Origin: a virus
Length of the DNA: 23,889 bases
Reading direction: 5' to 3' (one strand)
IMG/VR virus record: IMGVR_UViG_3300000116_000072
Location: 12,423-36,311 of that record
The first letter of the stretch is position 1. Each line of letters begins with the position of its first letter. Positions 13,892 through 20,542 of this stretch are shown here, piece after piece. Made by a program: the position numbers and the translations under genes. The notes under the pieces are model-generated. The model was not told the DNA's origin and made no database searches. It saw only the letters and a list, made by a program, of their open reading frames with translations.

Positions 13892-14347
13892 ATGATCGAG
13901 ACATTTATCGAGGTTGCTCTAAAAGAAGACGGAGACTTTTTGAAAGTCAAAGAGACGCTAACTCGTATTGGTATTCCGTATTATAAAGAGAAAATATTGC
14001 GACAATCATGTCATATTTTGCATAAGCGGGGAAAATTTTATATCGTGCATTTCAAAGAACTGTACGCACTGGATGAGCTGAATCGCCAAGAACGTGGATT
14101 GTCTAGCGATGGACGTACAACAGATTTCAGTGATGATGATAGAGGACGACGAAATACCATTGCCAATTTGCTTAGTGAATGGTCACTGGTTACAATAGTG
14201 AATCCAGAAGTATGCGAATCACCAAGATGTCCTTTGGTTAGCGATGGCAAAGTATTGATCAAAGTTCTTCCGTTTCGGGAGAAAGCCGATTGGATATTAC
14301 AACCAAAGTACGCCATAGGGAAAAAGAAATATGACAGAACAGACTAA
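13892..14347 (+). CDS. regA: RegA-like translational repressor
   Basis: 151 aa (T4 RegA 122 aa). RNA-binding protein that blocks ribosome access to mRNAs of early and replication genes, including 44 and 45 in T4. DFLKVKETLTRIGI, RQSCHILHKRGKFYIVHFKE and WILQPKYAIG match T4 RegA closely (DFLKVKETLTRMGI, YQSCHILQKKGLYYIVHFKE, WKLVPKYTIG). The start at 13892 uses TGGGGT as ribosome site; upstream in-frame starts (TTG 13862, ATG 13880) lack one. It is longer than T4 RegA in the middle (an acidic stretch, TDFSDDDRGRR) and at the C-terminus (KKKYDRTD). Its end overlaps the amber-interrupted ORF. Confidence 0.95.
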   Translation: MIETFIEVALKEDGDFLKVKETLTRIGIPYYKEKILRQSCHILHKRGKFYIVHFKELYALDELNRQERGLSSDGRTTDFSDDDRGRRNTIANLLSEWSLVTIVNPEVCESPRCPLVSDGKVLIKVLPFREKADWILQPKYAIGKKKYDRTD

Positions 14348-14501
14348 TGAGCCTGTACCATCGACTGATGAAGTACAGAAATAGAAGATCAAACATTTAC
14401 GTAAAATCGCAATTGCTGTATTTTCGGCAATTGCTGTAGGTTTAGGGGTATATCTGGAAGCGATACCAATATCAATCGTCACAGATATGTTCTCTAAATA
14501 G
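14331..14501 (+). pseudogene. Small membrane-peptide gene interrupted by an in-frame amber codon
   Basis: ATG 14331, after AGGG, overlaps the regA 3' end. It encodes 17 residues (ends DEVQK), then TAG at 14382-14384. The same frame stays open to TAG 14499-14501 and encodes KIKHLRK followed by a clear membrane segment (IAIAVFSAIAVGLGVYL). No start codon lies between the amber and the membrane segment, so the second half would need read-through or suppression. Either the gene is broken by one substitution (for example CAG or AAG to TAG), the base call is wrong, or the amber is read through. TAG ends other genes here, so the code is standard. Confidence 0.6.
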
Positions 14502-14544
14502 ATGGCTGATGCAAGGGCATTGGCAAAACCAAGGAGAAACTAAA

Positions 14545-14820
14545 ATGAAGAAATCAATTATTGCAATCGTTGCTGCTATGGGCGTTGCTTTCGCGGCAAC
14601 TTCTGCGGTGGCTGATGATAGTGGTCAAAATGAGCCTGCACCACAGGGTGTAACACAAATTCATCCTTTTAAAAACGCAAACCCATGTGATCGTACGTGG
14701 AAAAAGTGTGCGTTTGCTGTCGAAGAAGGCGGTTTTAATAACCCATCCAAAAAAGCTGGTGTTCCATATGTTGACAAAACACCACAATGGAAAAAAGATG
14801 CGTTTGAGCCAAAAGACTAA
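14545..14820 (+). CDS. Small secreted (periplasmic) protein
   Basis: 91 aa. The start at 14545 follows AAGGAG. The N-terminus MKKSIIAIVAAMGVAFAA is a classic Sec signal peptide, with likely cleavage after AVA at residue 23. The mature part is about 68 residues, hydrophilic, with two Cys (in NPCDRTWKKCAF) that could form a disulfide in the periplasm. No lipobox is seen. Function is not recognised; candidates are superinfection exclusion or alteration of the cell envelope, both inference. It is followed by a strong terminator. Confidence 0.8.
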   Translation: MKKSIIAIVAAMGVAFAATSAVADDSGQNEPAPQGVTQIHPFKNANPCDRTWKKCAFAVEEGGFNNPSKKAGVPYVDKTPQWKKDAFEPKD

Positions 14821-14852
14821 GATGTCGCATCGTAGACTTTAAATTTTGATGG

Positions 14853-14878
14853 AATGGGAAGCTTCGGCTTCCCATTTT
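14853..14878 (+). terminator. Rho-independent terminator with TTCG loop
   Basis: Perfect 10-bp stem AATGGGAAGC (14853-14862) with GCTTCCCATT (14867-14876), closed by a TTCG tetraloop and followed by T residues. It ends the transcript carrying the secreted protein, and probably the 45-44-62-regA transcripts that reach it. Confidence 0.93.
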
Positions 14879-14893
14879 ACATAGGAGAGTCAA

Positions 14894-15181
14894 ATGAGTA
14901 TGGAATATTGCCACAGGCACGATAACACTTATAATACCGACTATGATACCTACTGTCACATGTGCGAGCGTGAAGAAGGCTTTGAGGACACATTGACATT
15001 CATCGAATTATCGACTATTCTTATGAAACGACATCCAACCGAGGACATCATGGATGTTTGGTATGCGTCTGATGATGCAAAGAAGAAACGTATTATCAGC
15101 ATGCTAGAAATAGCTGTTAATGCACCTGATTATGGTAAGTGGCCGGGTGTCTTGTTGGGATGGAAAAATGGAAGCAGTTGA
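14894..15181 (+). CDS. Small protein with putative zinc-binding N-terminus
   Basis: 95 aa. The start at 14894 follows AGGAGAG. The N-terminal CHRH...YCHMCE has Cys/His spacing C-x2-H-x12-C-x2-C, which could bind one zinc. The rest (LSTILMKRHPTEDIMDVWYASDDAKKKRIISMLE) looks helical. No family is recognised. It is the first gene after the terminator at 14853-14878 and opens a run of very small genes. A TTGACA...TATTCT pair inside it (14993-15021) may be chance. Confidence 0.7.
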   Translation: MSMEYCHRHDNTYNTDYDTYCHMCEREEGFEDTLTFIELSTILMKRHPTEDIMDVWYASDDAKKKRIISMLEIAVNAPDYGKWPGVLLGWKNGSS

Positions 15182-15182
15182 T

Positions 15183-15407
15183 ATGAATCCTATGCATAGG
15201 CGGAATGTAATGCATAGTATGATTGAATCGAGAGTGTGGTCGGTGTGTAGAGAACCTGTCAATCTTCTATTATATGATAGAGAATATCCACGCACTACTC
15301 GTGAAGTAGACTTGGCGATTTTTGAAAACGTGTTTACTCAAACGACTGTGATAGACAATGATAGAATTATGTGGTGGTTAGAGGATGAATTTAATTATGA
15401 AAAATAA
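15183..15407 (+). CDS. Small hypothetical protein
   Basis: 74 aa from ATG 15183, eight bases after GGAAG. ATG 15168 (79 aa) is a near-equal alternative and would overlap the previous gene. The protein is rich in Arg and Trp (RRNVMHSMIESRVWSVCREP) and has an acidic end (MWWLEDEFNYEK). No family is recognised. It overlaps the next small membrane-protein gene. Confidence 0.6.
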   Translation: MNPMHRRNVMHSMIESRVWSVCREPVNLLLYDREYPRTTREVDLAIFENVFTQTTVIDNDRIMWWLEDEFNYEK

Positions 15408-15519
15408 GGACAGCGGAATGAGACTTTTGTTCGGGTTCTATCTCGGTTGGTTGGCACTGGTGTTCATGTTCCTGTGTACATTCGCACCTCTCATATATAT
15501 CGCAATCAAAGGAGTCTAG
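15397..15519 (+). CDS. Tiny membrane protein 1
   Basis: 40 aa from ATG 15397, with AGGATG upstream, or 33 aa from ATG 15418, which has AAGGA seven bases upstream. Both give one long hydrophobic segment (LLFGFYLGWLALVFMFLC) ending in a short polar tail. Probably an inner-membrane peptide. The final codons contain AAAGGAGTC, the ribosome site of the next gene. Confidence 0.55.
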   Translation: MKNKDSGMRLLFGFYLGWLALVFMFLCTFAPLIYIAIKGV

Positions 15520-15520
15520 T

Positions 15521-15640
15521 ATGGATTTTAGATCACAAGGCATTGCGGAGCTGGTAGTGCGTGAAATTGCGTTTGCCATTGTTGTCGTGGCAATTGTCGT
15601 AGCAGCGGCTGCGGGCCTGCTGTTTTGGGTAACATATTAA
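15521..15640 (+). CDS. Tiny membrane protein 2
   Basis: 39 aa. The start at 15521 follows a perfect AAGGAG. A short polar N-terminus (DFRSQGIAELVVRE) is followed by a strongly hydrophobic Val/Ala/Ile segment (FAIVVVAIVVAAAAGLLFW). It is a single-pass membrane peptide with no known family and a size compatible with a holin or antiholin fragment, but there is no direct evidence for that. Confidence 0.6.
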   Translation: MDFRSQGIAELVVREIAFAIVVVAIVVAAAAGLLFWVTY

Positions 15641-15651
15641 GGAGTTTGACT

Positions 15652-15744
15652 GTGCAAAACGTTGAAGCAATTCTGATAGCATTCTGTATTGCATTCAGTT
15701 CATTCTTTTGGTATCAAATCCTTTTGCATTTAGGAGTTTGGTGA
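15652..15744 (+). CDS. Tiny membrane protein 3 (GTG start)
   Basis: 30 aa. GTG 15652 follows GGAG (15641-15644). It is hydrophobic throughout (AILIAFCIAFSSFFWYQILL). Its stop overlaps the start of the coiled-coil peptide, and its last codons (TTAGGAGTT) supply that gene's ribosome site. The small size makes the call tentative, but the ribosome site and tight spacing support translation. Confidence 0.5.
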   Translation: MQNVEAILIAFCIAFSSFFWYQILLHLGVW

Positions 15745-15890
15745 TGGTATCAGATTATGATGAGAAGGATGCTATTATAGCTAAACTGACTGCCAAAATC
15801 AAGAGACTGAACACGGCAATCGAGAAATATGAGGAAGCGATATCCTTGTACAAGGCAGTGATAAATAAGTATAACAGAAACACATTATAA
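15744..15890 (+). CDS. Small coiled-coil peptide
   Basis: 48 aa. The start at 15744 overlaps the preceding stop and follows AGGAG. Heptad-like hydrophobics in AIIAKLTAKIKRLNTAIEKY, then EEAISLYKAVI, indicate a coiled coil. It is soluble and sits between membrane peptides, so it may oligomerise or partner one of them. Function unknown. Confidence 0.6.
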   Translation: MVSDYDEKDAIIAKLTAKIKRLNTAIEKYEEAISLYKAVINKYNRNTL

Positions 15891-15901
15891 TGGAGTATAC
15901 A

Positions 15902-15976
15902 ATGATAGCTTTTGGTTTGGGTTCGCTGATGTTCGCATTGGCGATTTTCGTAGCATTGGAGTATTGGTATGATTGA
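15902..15976 (+). CDS. Tiny membrane protein 4
   Basis: 24 aa. ATG 15902 follows TGGAG. It is almost entirely one hydrophobic segment (AFGLGSLMFALAIFVAL) ending EYWYD. Its end overlaps the start of the DUF6356-like gene at 15969, so it may act mainly in coupling. Tentative because of its size. Confidence 0.45.
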   Translation: MIAFGLGSLMFALAIFVALEYWYD

Positions 15977-16334
15977 AGGTTTTAAACTGCTGTTCACCGC
16001 GCATCCTGGTGAGACAGAAAATCCACAAACATATTGGCAACATGGAAAGTTTGCAGCTGGCAACAGCTTCAAGCTCATTTTGGCTGGTATTGCTGGTGTT
16101 ATTCATGCTGTATACCCACCAGCTTTCCCATTCTACACGTCAACACGTGTGATCAAATCATTCAAAAAACTCGTTGAAAGTAAGCGACACATCGATGAAC
16201 TTAAGCGTGAGTTTGGTGAAAACAACGTGCGTATGTTGCGTATCAATGGTGCAAAGGATTTGACTATCACTATCAAGATGTCAGATACCAAAAAAGAATC
16301 TACACGACTGCTGCCGTTTAGTGGTGGAAAATAA
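15969..16334 (+). CDS. DUF6356-like membrane-associated protein
   Basis: 121 aa. The N-terminal half FKLLFTAHPGETENPQTYWQ, then FKLILAGIAGVIHAVYPPAFPF, matches my recollection of DUF6356: short bacterial proteins with LFxxHP, a Gly/Ala-rich hydrophobic stretch and IHAxxPxxF. Their function is not established. The phage version adds a basic C-terminal extension (about residues 62-121). The hydrophobic stretch may be membrane embedded, which would fit the neighbouring membrane peptides. The start at 15969 overlaps the previous tiny gene. Confidence 0.65.
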   Translation: MIEGFKLLFTAHPGETENPQTYWQHGKFAAGNSFKLILAGIAGVIHAVYPPAFPFYTSTRVIKSFKKLVESKRHIDELKREFGENNVRMLRINGAKDLTITIKMSDTKKESTRLLPFSGGK

Positions 16335-16335
16335 T

Positions 16336-16530
16336 ATGTCTGTCTATAATTTTGCCTCTAGAGTGCATGACATAATGGAAGCACACCCGCACATGACCAT
16401 GCACGAGGCGATCGATCGGTTAATCAATTGGCCGAATATCAAAGACAAGACATACTACACTGACGATGAGCTGGTAGCGCGGGTTCATATATACAGAGAA
16501 TTTCATGAAGACAGCACACCAAAAGGATAA
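16336..16530 (+). CDS. Small hypothetical protein
   Basis: 64 aa. ATG 16336 is chosen with GGTGGA upstream; the GTG at 16321 lies inside the preceding gene. It is helical and acidic, with DIMEAHPHMTMHEAIDRLINW and a polar end. No family is recognised. Its stop touches the next gene. Confidence 0.6.
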   Translation: MSVYNFASRVHDIMEAHPHMTMHEAIDRLINWPNIKDKTYYTDDELVARVHIYREFHEDSTPKG

Positions 16531-16535
16531 TGAAT

Positions 16536-16838
16536 ATGGATGTAACAGTAACACAGAATGTCATCTTTGTTGATGGTAAGCCAAACCTACACATGACGGA
16601 TCAATCCCCACCATGGGTACAGGATGCATTCAAGATTGGTTATCTTGGTGTTGTGCGTTTGAATAACAATCAAGCAGTTCTAGCAGTCAAAACCAAGAAG
16701 GGCATTGAAGTAGCAGAAGGCGGTGATCGCATTGCCAATGATCTGATGTCTGGTCTTGTGGTCACAAAGAAGCCAACCAATACTCTTACGTGGGATGCTG
16801 TTGAGGAAATGATGAAAGCTCGTGAAAATGGATCTTGA
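16536..16838 (+). CDS. Small hypothetical protein
   Basis: 100 aa. ATG 16536 is eight bases after AAGGA; ATG 16530 is too close to it. The predicted content is beta-rich (NVIFVDGKPNLHMTDQSPPWV, then GVVRLNNNQAVLAVKTKKGI), followed by a helix (WDAVEEMMKAREN). No family is recognised. Its end overlaps the GNAT gene by 11 bases. Confidence 0.65.
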   Translation: MDVTVTQNVIFVDGKPNLHMTDQSPPWVQDAFKIGYLGVVRLNNNQAVLAVKTKKGIEVAEGGDRIANDLMSGLVVTKKPTNTLTWDAVEEMMKARENGS

Positions 16839-17244
16839 GTATCATTCGGAAGATCAGATAGACGGAGCTGGACCAATCGTGTTTGTTGCTACTGAGGGTT
16901 GGGTTGATCTTGTAGCAAAGGGACACGCATGGGCAGACTATGTTCCGTTTCGTCATACTGACTCTGTTGTGTATGTGACTGACTACGAGTACGGTGACAT
17001 CGTAGCATTCATTGTATACCGCATAGAAAGCCCACACAAGGCGTCCATTCAGGTTGGGTACACACAGCCACATGCTCGTAGAAAGGGCATGTATGGCCGT
17101 CTCCTGGTCTATTTCGAAGAGGTTTTACGCGACAAGGGCATTCGCGTATACGAAACCATTGTATCAGACACGAACAAGGCCATGCGATCGATCAATGATA
17201 CAAGGGAACCAGTTGGTGTGTTGAGTAGAAAGGTTATAGGATGA
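16828..17244 (+). CDS. GNAT-family N-acetyltransferase-like protein
   Basis: 138 aa. The GNAT core is VGYTQPHARRKGMYGRLLVYF (76-96, described in parts): a beta strand followed by R-R-K-G-x-x-G (84-90), the acetyl-CoA pyrophosphate loop, then a helix. The strand before it (VVYVTDYEYGDIVAFIVYRI) also fits. The substrate could be a protein, a nucleotide or an antibiotic and cannot be told. It starts at ATG 16828 within the previous gene's end; GTG 16822 is an alternative. The stop overlaps the next membrane-peptide gene. Confidence 0.7.
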   Translation: MDLEYHSEDQIDGAGPIVFVATEGWVDLVAKGHAWADYVPFRHTDSVVYVTDYEYGDIVAFIVYRIESPHKASIQVGYTQPHARRKGMYGRLLVYFEEVLRDKGIRVYETIVSDTNKAMRSINDTREPVGVLSRKVIG

Positions 17245-17363
17245 ATGATTTTACAGACGTGATTATGGGTTCGGTTCTCTATTTGGCGACAGCAATGTTC
17301 GTAGGTAGCATCGTGGTTCGGATGGTGCATTATGTTTTCACAACGAATGCTCCATTGGTGTGA
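17241..17363 (+). CDS. Tiny membrane protein 5
   Basis: 40 aa. ATG 17241 overlaps the GNAT stop; AGG lies just upstream. It has one hydrophobic segment (IMGSVLYLATAMFVGSIVV) and a short polar end. It is the last gene before the polymerase promoter, and its stop abuts the -35 box. Confidence 0.55.
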   Translation: MNDFTDVIMGSVLYLATAMFVGSIVVRMVHYVFTTNAPLV

Positions 17364-17392
17364 TTGACACAATCGAATCTGTGTGATATAGT
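17364..17392 (+). promoter_or_regulatory. Strong predicted sigma70-type promoter for gene 43
   Basis: TTGACA (17364-17369), 17-base spacer ending in TGA, then TATAGT (17387-17392). Perfect -35 and extended -10. Transcription would begin near 17399, about 18 bases before the polymerase start, so the leader is very short. Confidence 0.88.
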
Positions 17393-17416
17393 GGATCGTT
17401 GTTCATTGGAGAAGCT

Positions 17417-19903
17417 ATGTCACACTTTTATACGAACGTCGTTAAACGCAACAACAAGATCCTAGTTCGTGGGTATAAGAATGGCAAGCGATATTCAGGT
17501 AGATATCCGTTTTCGCCATCGCTGTTTATGCCCACGAACGAAGAAAGCAAATGGCGTACCATACATGGTACAGCACTAAAAGAAAAGAAGTTCGAGTCGC
17601 CAAACCATATGCGTGACTTCGTAAAGACGTACGGTGATGTTGATAACTTCGAATACTTCGGTATGGAAGATGCAGCATACCAATACATCTACCAAAATTT
17701 CCACAAAGCAAAATACGAATCCAAGTACATTCGCGTGTGTTATCTCGACATTGAGGTAGACACGGAAGGTGGTTATCCAGACATGGCTACAGCAGATAAG
17801 AAGATCACTGCTATCACCATGCTCTATGACGACATCACAATTGCATTCGGTTATGGCGAATATGAAACTGATGATCCGACCATCAAATACATTCGCTGTA
17901 AGAACGAACACGAACTGATACGCAAATTTATTAAGGTGTGGTCGTCAGCGCGATATGGTCCTGATGTTGTGTCTGGTTGGAATATTGAGTTCTTCGATAT
18001 CCCATATCTCTACACACGAATTACACGCATGTTCGACGAAGACATGGCACGTGAGCTATCACCATGGCGCATGTTCGACAAGCGTACAGTCACTATGTTT
18101 GGTAGGGAACAGACAGCATACTATCCGATTGGTATTGCTGTGCTCGATTATATCAGCATGTACAAGAAATTCGTTGCAGTCACCAAACCACAAGAGACTT
18201 ATAAGCTAGATCATATTGCATGGGTTGAGTTGGGTGAAAACAAACTCGACTACTCAGAATATGGTTCACTGCATAAACTGGCAGCAGAAAATCACCAACT
18301 GTTCATGGAATATAATATTCGTGACTGCCGACTGGTGAAACGCATAGACGACAAGCAGAAATTGATGGAGGTGATTTACGCAATCTCATTCTCATCGAAT
18401 ATTAATTTTGGTTCTGCTATGGGTACAGTTGCGGCATGGGACGTGGCCATCTACAGCTACTTGATGGATCGATGTGTGATCATACCAAAGAAAGTCAAAA
18501 ACGATCCTGGTAGGCAATTGGTGGGCGGTTATGTTAAGCCACCGATACCGGGTAAGTATGGGTGGTTGGCGTCGTTCGATTTGACCAGTCTGTATCCACA
18601 TATCATCATGCAATATAACGTTGGACCAGACACGTTCATCAAGCAATGTCCTAATGACTATACGACACAAGAGTTAATAGCTGGTGAACACAGGAAGGAT
18701 ATGGATGGTAATATCTTTGCTGCTAATTCATGCATGTACTCACGCGACAAGACATCATTCCTCAGTCAGTTAATGAAGGATCTATTCAATGAACGCAAAG
18801 AAGTCAAAAAGGAAATGCTGGCGCTCGAACAGAAACGTGCGAACGGTGAAGAGAATTTGTCATCTGAAATCGAGAAGTTGGATACACTCCAATATGCAAT
18901 CAAAGTCAGATTGAACGCAGCCTATGGTGCATTAGGTAACAAGCATTTCCGTTGGTTCGATATTCGTTACGCTGAGAGCATCACACGTGGTGGTCAGTTG
19001 GCTGTTCAATGGGCTGCGCACTATGTCAATGGTTTCATGAACAAATGGCTTAAGACAGAAGAGATCGACTACATCATCTACATCGACACAGATTCGATTT
19101 ATGTTGATATGGAAGAAGTTGTGAAGCGAATTGGTAAAGAATGCACCAGAGAAGAGAAGACGGAAGCATTGGATGCGTTCTGTGAAACGAAGATACAACC
19201 ACTTCTAGAAGCTGTGTATCAAAAACTGGCTGGTTGGATGGCAGCAAAAGAGCAGGCTATGTTCATGAAACGTGAAGCTCTTGCTGATCGTGCTGTGTTC
19301 GTTGCCAAGAAACGTTACATGATCAACGTGCTGAATAACGAAGGAGTACAGTACAAAGAACCAAAGATCAAAATTCTTGGTATTGAATGTGTAAGATCTA
19401 GTACACCAAGTTCGTGTCGCCAAGCTATTCGTGATGCCATCAAGATCATTCTACAAGGCGAAGAGAGTGAACTACATAGTTATGTTAAGACTTTCCGTGA
19501 CCAGTACATGACACTACCGTTAGAAGAGATTGCGCGTAACAGTGGTTGTAATGGCATGGACAAATATGGCGATCCGCAAACGATCTATGCACCGAAAACA
19601 CCGATGCAAGTTCGTGGCGCATTGCTATACAATCATTGGCTCAAGAAAAACAAACTGACTGACAAGTACGAAACCATATTCGAGAGTGATAAGGTTCGAT
19701 ATCTGATGTTGCGTGTTCCAAATCCAATACAGGAAAACGTCATATCATGGACTGGAAAACTACCGGATGAGTTTGACATACACGCTTATATAGACTATGA
19801 TACTCAGTTCGTAAAAACTTTCTTTGATCCAATTGAAAACATATTGACGTTGGTTGATTGGTCAAGTGAGCCGCGTTTTAAGATAGGAGATTTCTGGGGA
19901 TGA
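17417..19903 (+). CDS. 43: gp43-like family B DNA polymerase
   Basis: 828 aa (T4 gp43 898 aa). Replicative polymerase with 3'-5' exonuclease. Exonuclease motifs: DIE (111-113), NIEFFD (189-194) and the YNIRDCRLV region. Polymerase motif A is DLTSLYP starting at Asp 388. Motif B is K496-xxx-N500-xx-Y503-G. Motif C is YIDTDSIY with Asp 557 and Asp 559. KKRY is also present. The gene is uninterrupted, with no intein or intron as found in some relatives. The start at 17417 follows GGAG. The stop overlaps the next small gene. Confidence 0.97.
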   Translation: MSHFYTNVVKRNNKILVRGYKNGKRYSGRYPFSPSLFMPTNEESKWRTIHGTALKEKKFESPNHMRDFVKTYGDVDNFEYFGMEDAAYQYIYQNFHKAKYESKYIRVCYLDIEVDTEGGYPDMATADKKITAITMLYDDITIAFGYGEYETDDPTIKYIRCKNEHELIRKFIKVWSSARYGPDVVSGWNIEFFDIPYLYTRITRMFDEDMARELSPWRMFDKRTVTMFGREQTAYYPIGIAVLDYISMYKKFVAVTKPQETYKLDHIAWVELGENKLDYSEYGSLHKLAAENHQLFMEYNIRDCRLVKRIDDKQKLMEVIYAISFSSNINFGSAMGTVAAWDVAIYSYLMDRCVIIPKKVKNDPGRQLVGGYVKPPIPGKYGWLASFDLTSLYPHIIMQYNVGPDTFIKQCPNDYTTQELIAGEHRKDMDGNIFAANSCMYSRDKTSFLSQLMKDLFNERKEVKKEMLALEQKRANGEENLSSEIEKLDTLQYAIKVRLNAAYGALGNKHFRWFDIRYAESITRGGQLAVQWAAHYVNGFMNKWLKTEEIDYIIYIDTDSIYVDMEEVVKRIGKECTREEKTEALDAFCETKIQPLLEAVYQKLAGWMAAKEQAMFMKREALADRAVFVAKKRYMINVLNNEGVQYKEPKIKILGIECVRSSTPSSCRQAIRDAIKIILQGEESELHSYVKTFRDQYMTLPLEEIARNSGCNGMDKYGDPQTIYAPKTPMQVRGALLYNHWLKKNKLTDKYETIFESDKVRYLMLRVPNPIQENVISWTGKLPDEFDIHAYIDYDTQFVKTFFDPIENILTLVDWSSEPRFKIGDFWG
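19773..19801 (+). promoter_or_regulatory. Possible intragenic promoter near the end of gene 43
   Basis: TTGACA (19773-19778), 17-base spacer, TATGAT (19796-19801). Good hexamers and spacing but no TGN before the -10, unlike the intergenic promoters. It could drive the small genes and uvsX. Confidence 0.4.
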
Positions 19904-20103
19904 GTGAAAAATTTATGATGCGTGATTATGCGTTCAGTAAGAAGGATATGATTGCGTTCAAAGAGAAATACACAGGTGCGAATTGGCGTGAAGGCTTCAT
20001 TGACAATTTCAATTATGTGTTGCGTAACAGTAATAGTAATAAGCTAAATGAGAAAGAATCGTTTGCGTTGCATAAATGGCTAACAGAAGAGGTAGGTGAG
20101 TGA
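19900..20103 (+). CDS. Small hypothetical protein
   Basis: 67 aa. ATG 19900 overlaps the gene 43 stop and follows AGGAG. It contains YAFSKKDMIAFKEKY and ends ESFALHKWLTEEVGE; it is helical and of mixed charge. No family is recognised. It is the first of three short genes between the polymerase and UvsX. Confidence 0.65.
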   Translation: MSEKFMMRDYAFSKKDMIAFKEKYTGANWREGFIDNFNYVLRNSNSNKLNEKESFALHKWLTEEVGE

Positions 20104-20336
20104 TGGACAATTTCGAAGCACAAAGACAAATCTCAGCAGCATTCAGAGAAGGAGTTAGAGAAGGGCGAACACAATTGATCAGGGAATTTGCCGAAGCCAT
20201 TGGTTATGGTGGGAATGTTTCTGTGGTCAAAGGTTTGTTGTCGGGTGAATTGGAGGTTGGTCATATTGAAATCGACGGATTTAGAAACTCGAAAGAGATC
20301 CAGACAATTGAAAAAGTGGTGATGAGTAATGACTGA
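20103..20336 (+). CDS. Small hypothetical protein
   Basis: 77 aa. ATG 20103 overlaps the previous stop in a TGATG arrangement, with AGGTGAG upstream; a GTG one codon earlier is possible. The N-terminal half is helical and charged (AAFREGVREGRTQLIREFAEA). No family is recognised. The end overlaps the next gene by eight bases. Confidence 0.65.
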   Translation: MDNFEAQRQISAAFREGVREGRTQLIREFAEAIGYGGNVSVVKGLLSGELEVGHIEIDGFRNSKEIQTIEKVVMSND

Positions 20337-20535
20337 TCTATTTGGACATAAAAAAACCGATGGCTATGATTATTCCATGGATGCGTACTATGAAGAGACT
20401 AGACAATTCTTGCTAGTCTTTCATGCATACGTAGAAGAGCAATATGGCGTACGCTGCGACGAAACCGTAAGCGGATGTGCGTGTTGTGATGCTTGGAAGT
20501 TGTATGACGAAGCGAATTCAATGTTTTTGGAGTAG
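20329..20535 (+). CDS. Small Cys-containing hypothetical protein
   Basis: 68 aa. The start at 20329 lies inside the previous gene. It is acidic, with four Cys (C-DETVSG-C-A-CC) near residues 44-53 that could bind metal. No family is recognised. GGAG in its final codons (20528-20531) is the ribosome site for uvsX. Confidence 0.65.
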   Translation: MTDLFGHKKTDGYDYSMDAYYEETRQFLLVFHAYVEEQYGVRCDETVSGCACCDAWKLYDEANSMFLE

Positions 20536-20542
20536 ATAACGA

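Noticed and set aside
14993-15021. TTGACA-17-TATTCT inside the zinc-type protein gene
   Set aside because: In coding sequence and lacks the TGN found in the intergenic set; chance is likely in A/T-rich DNA.
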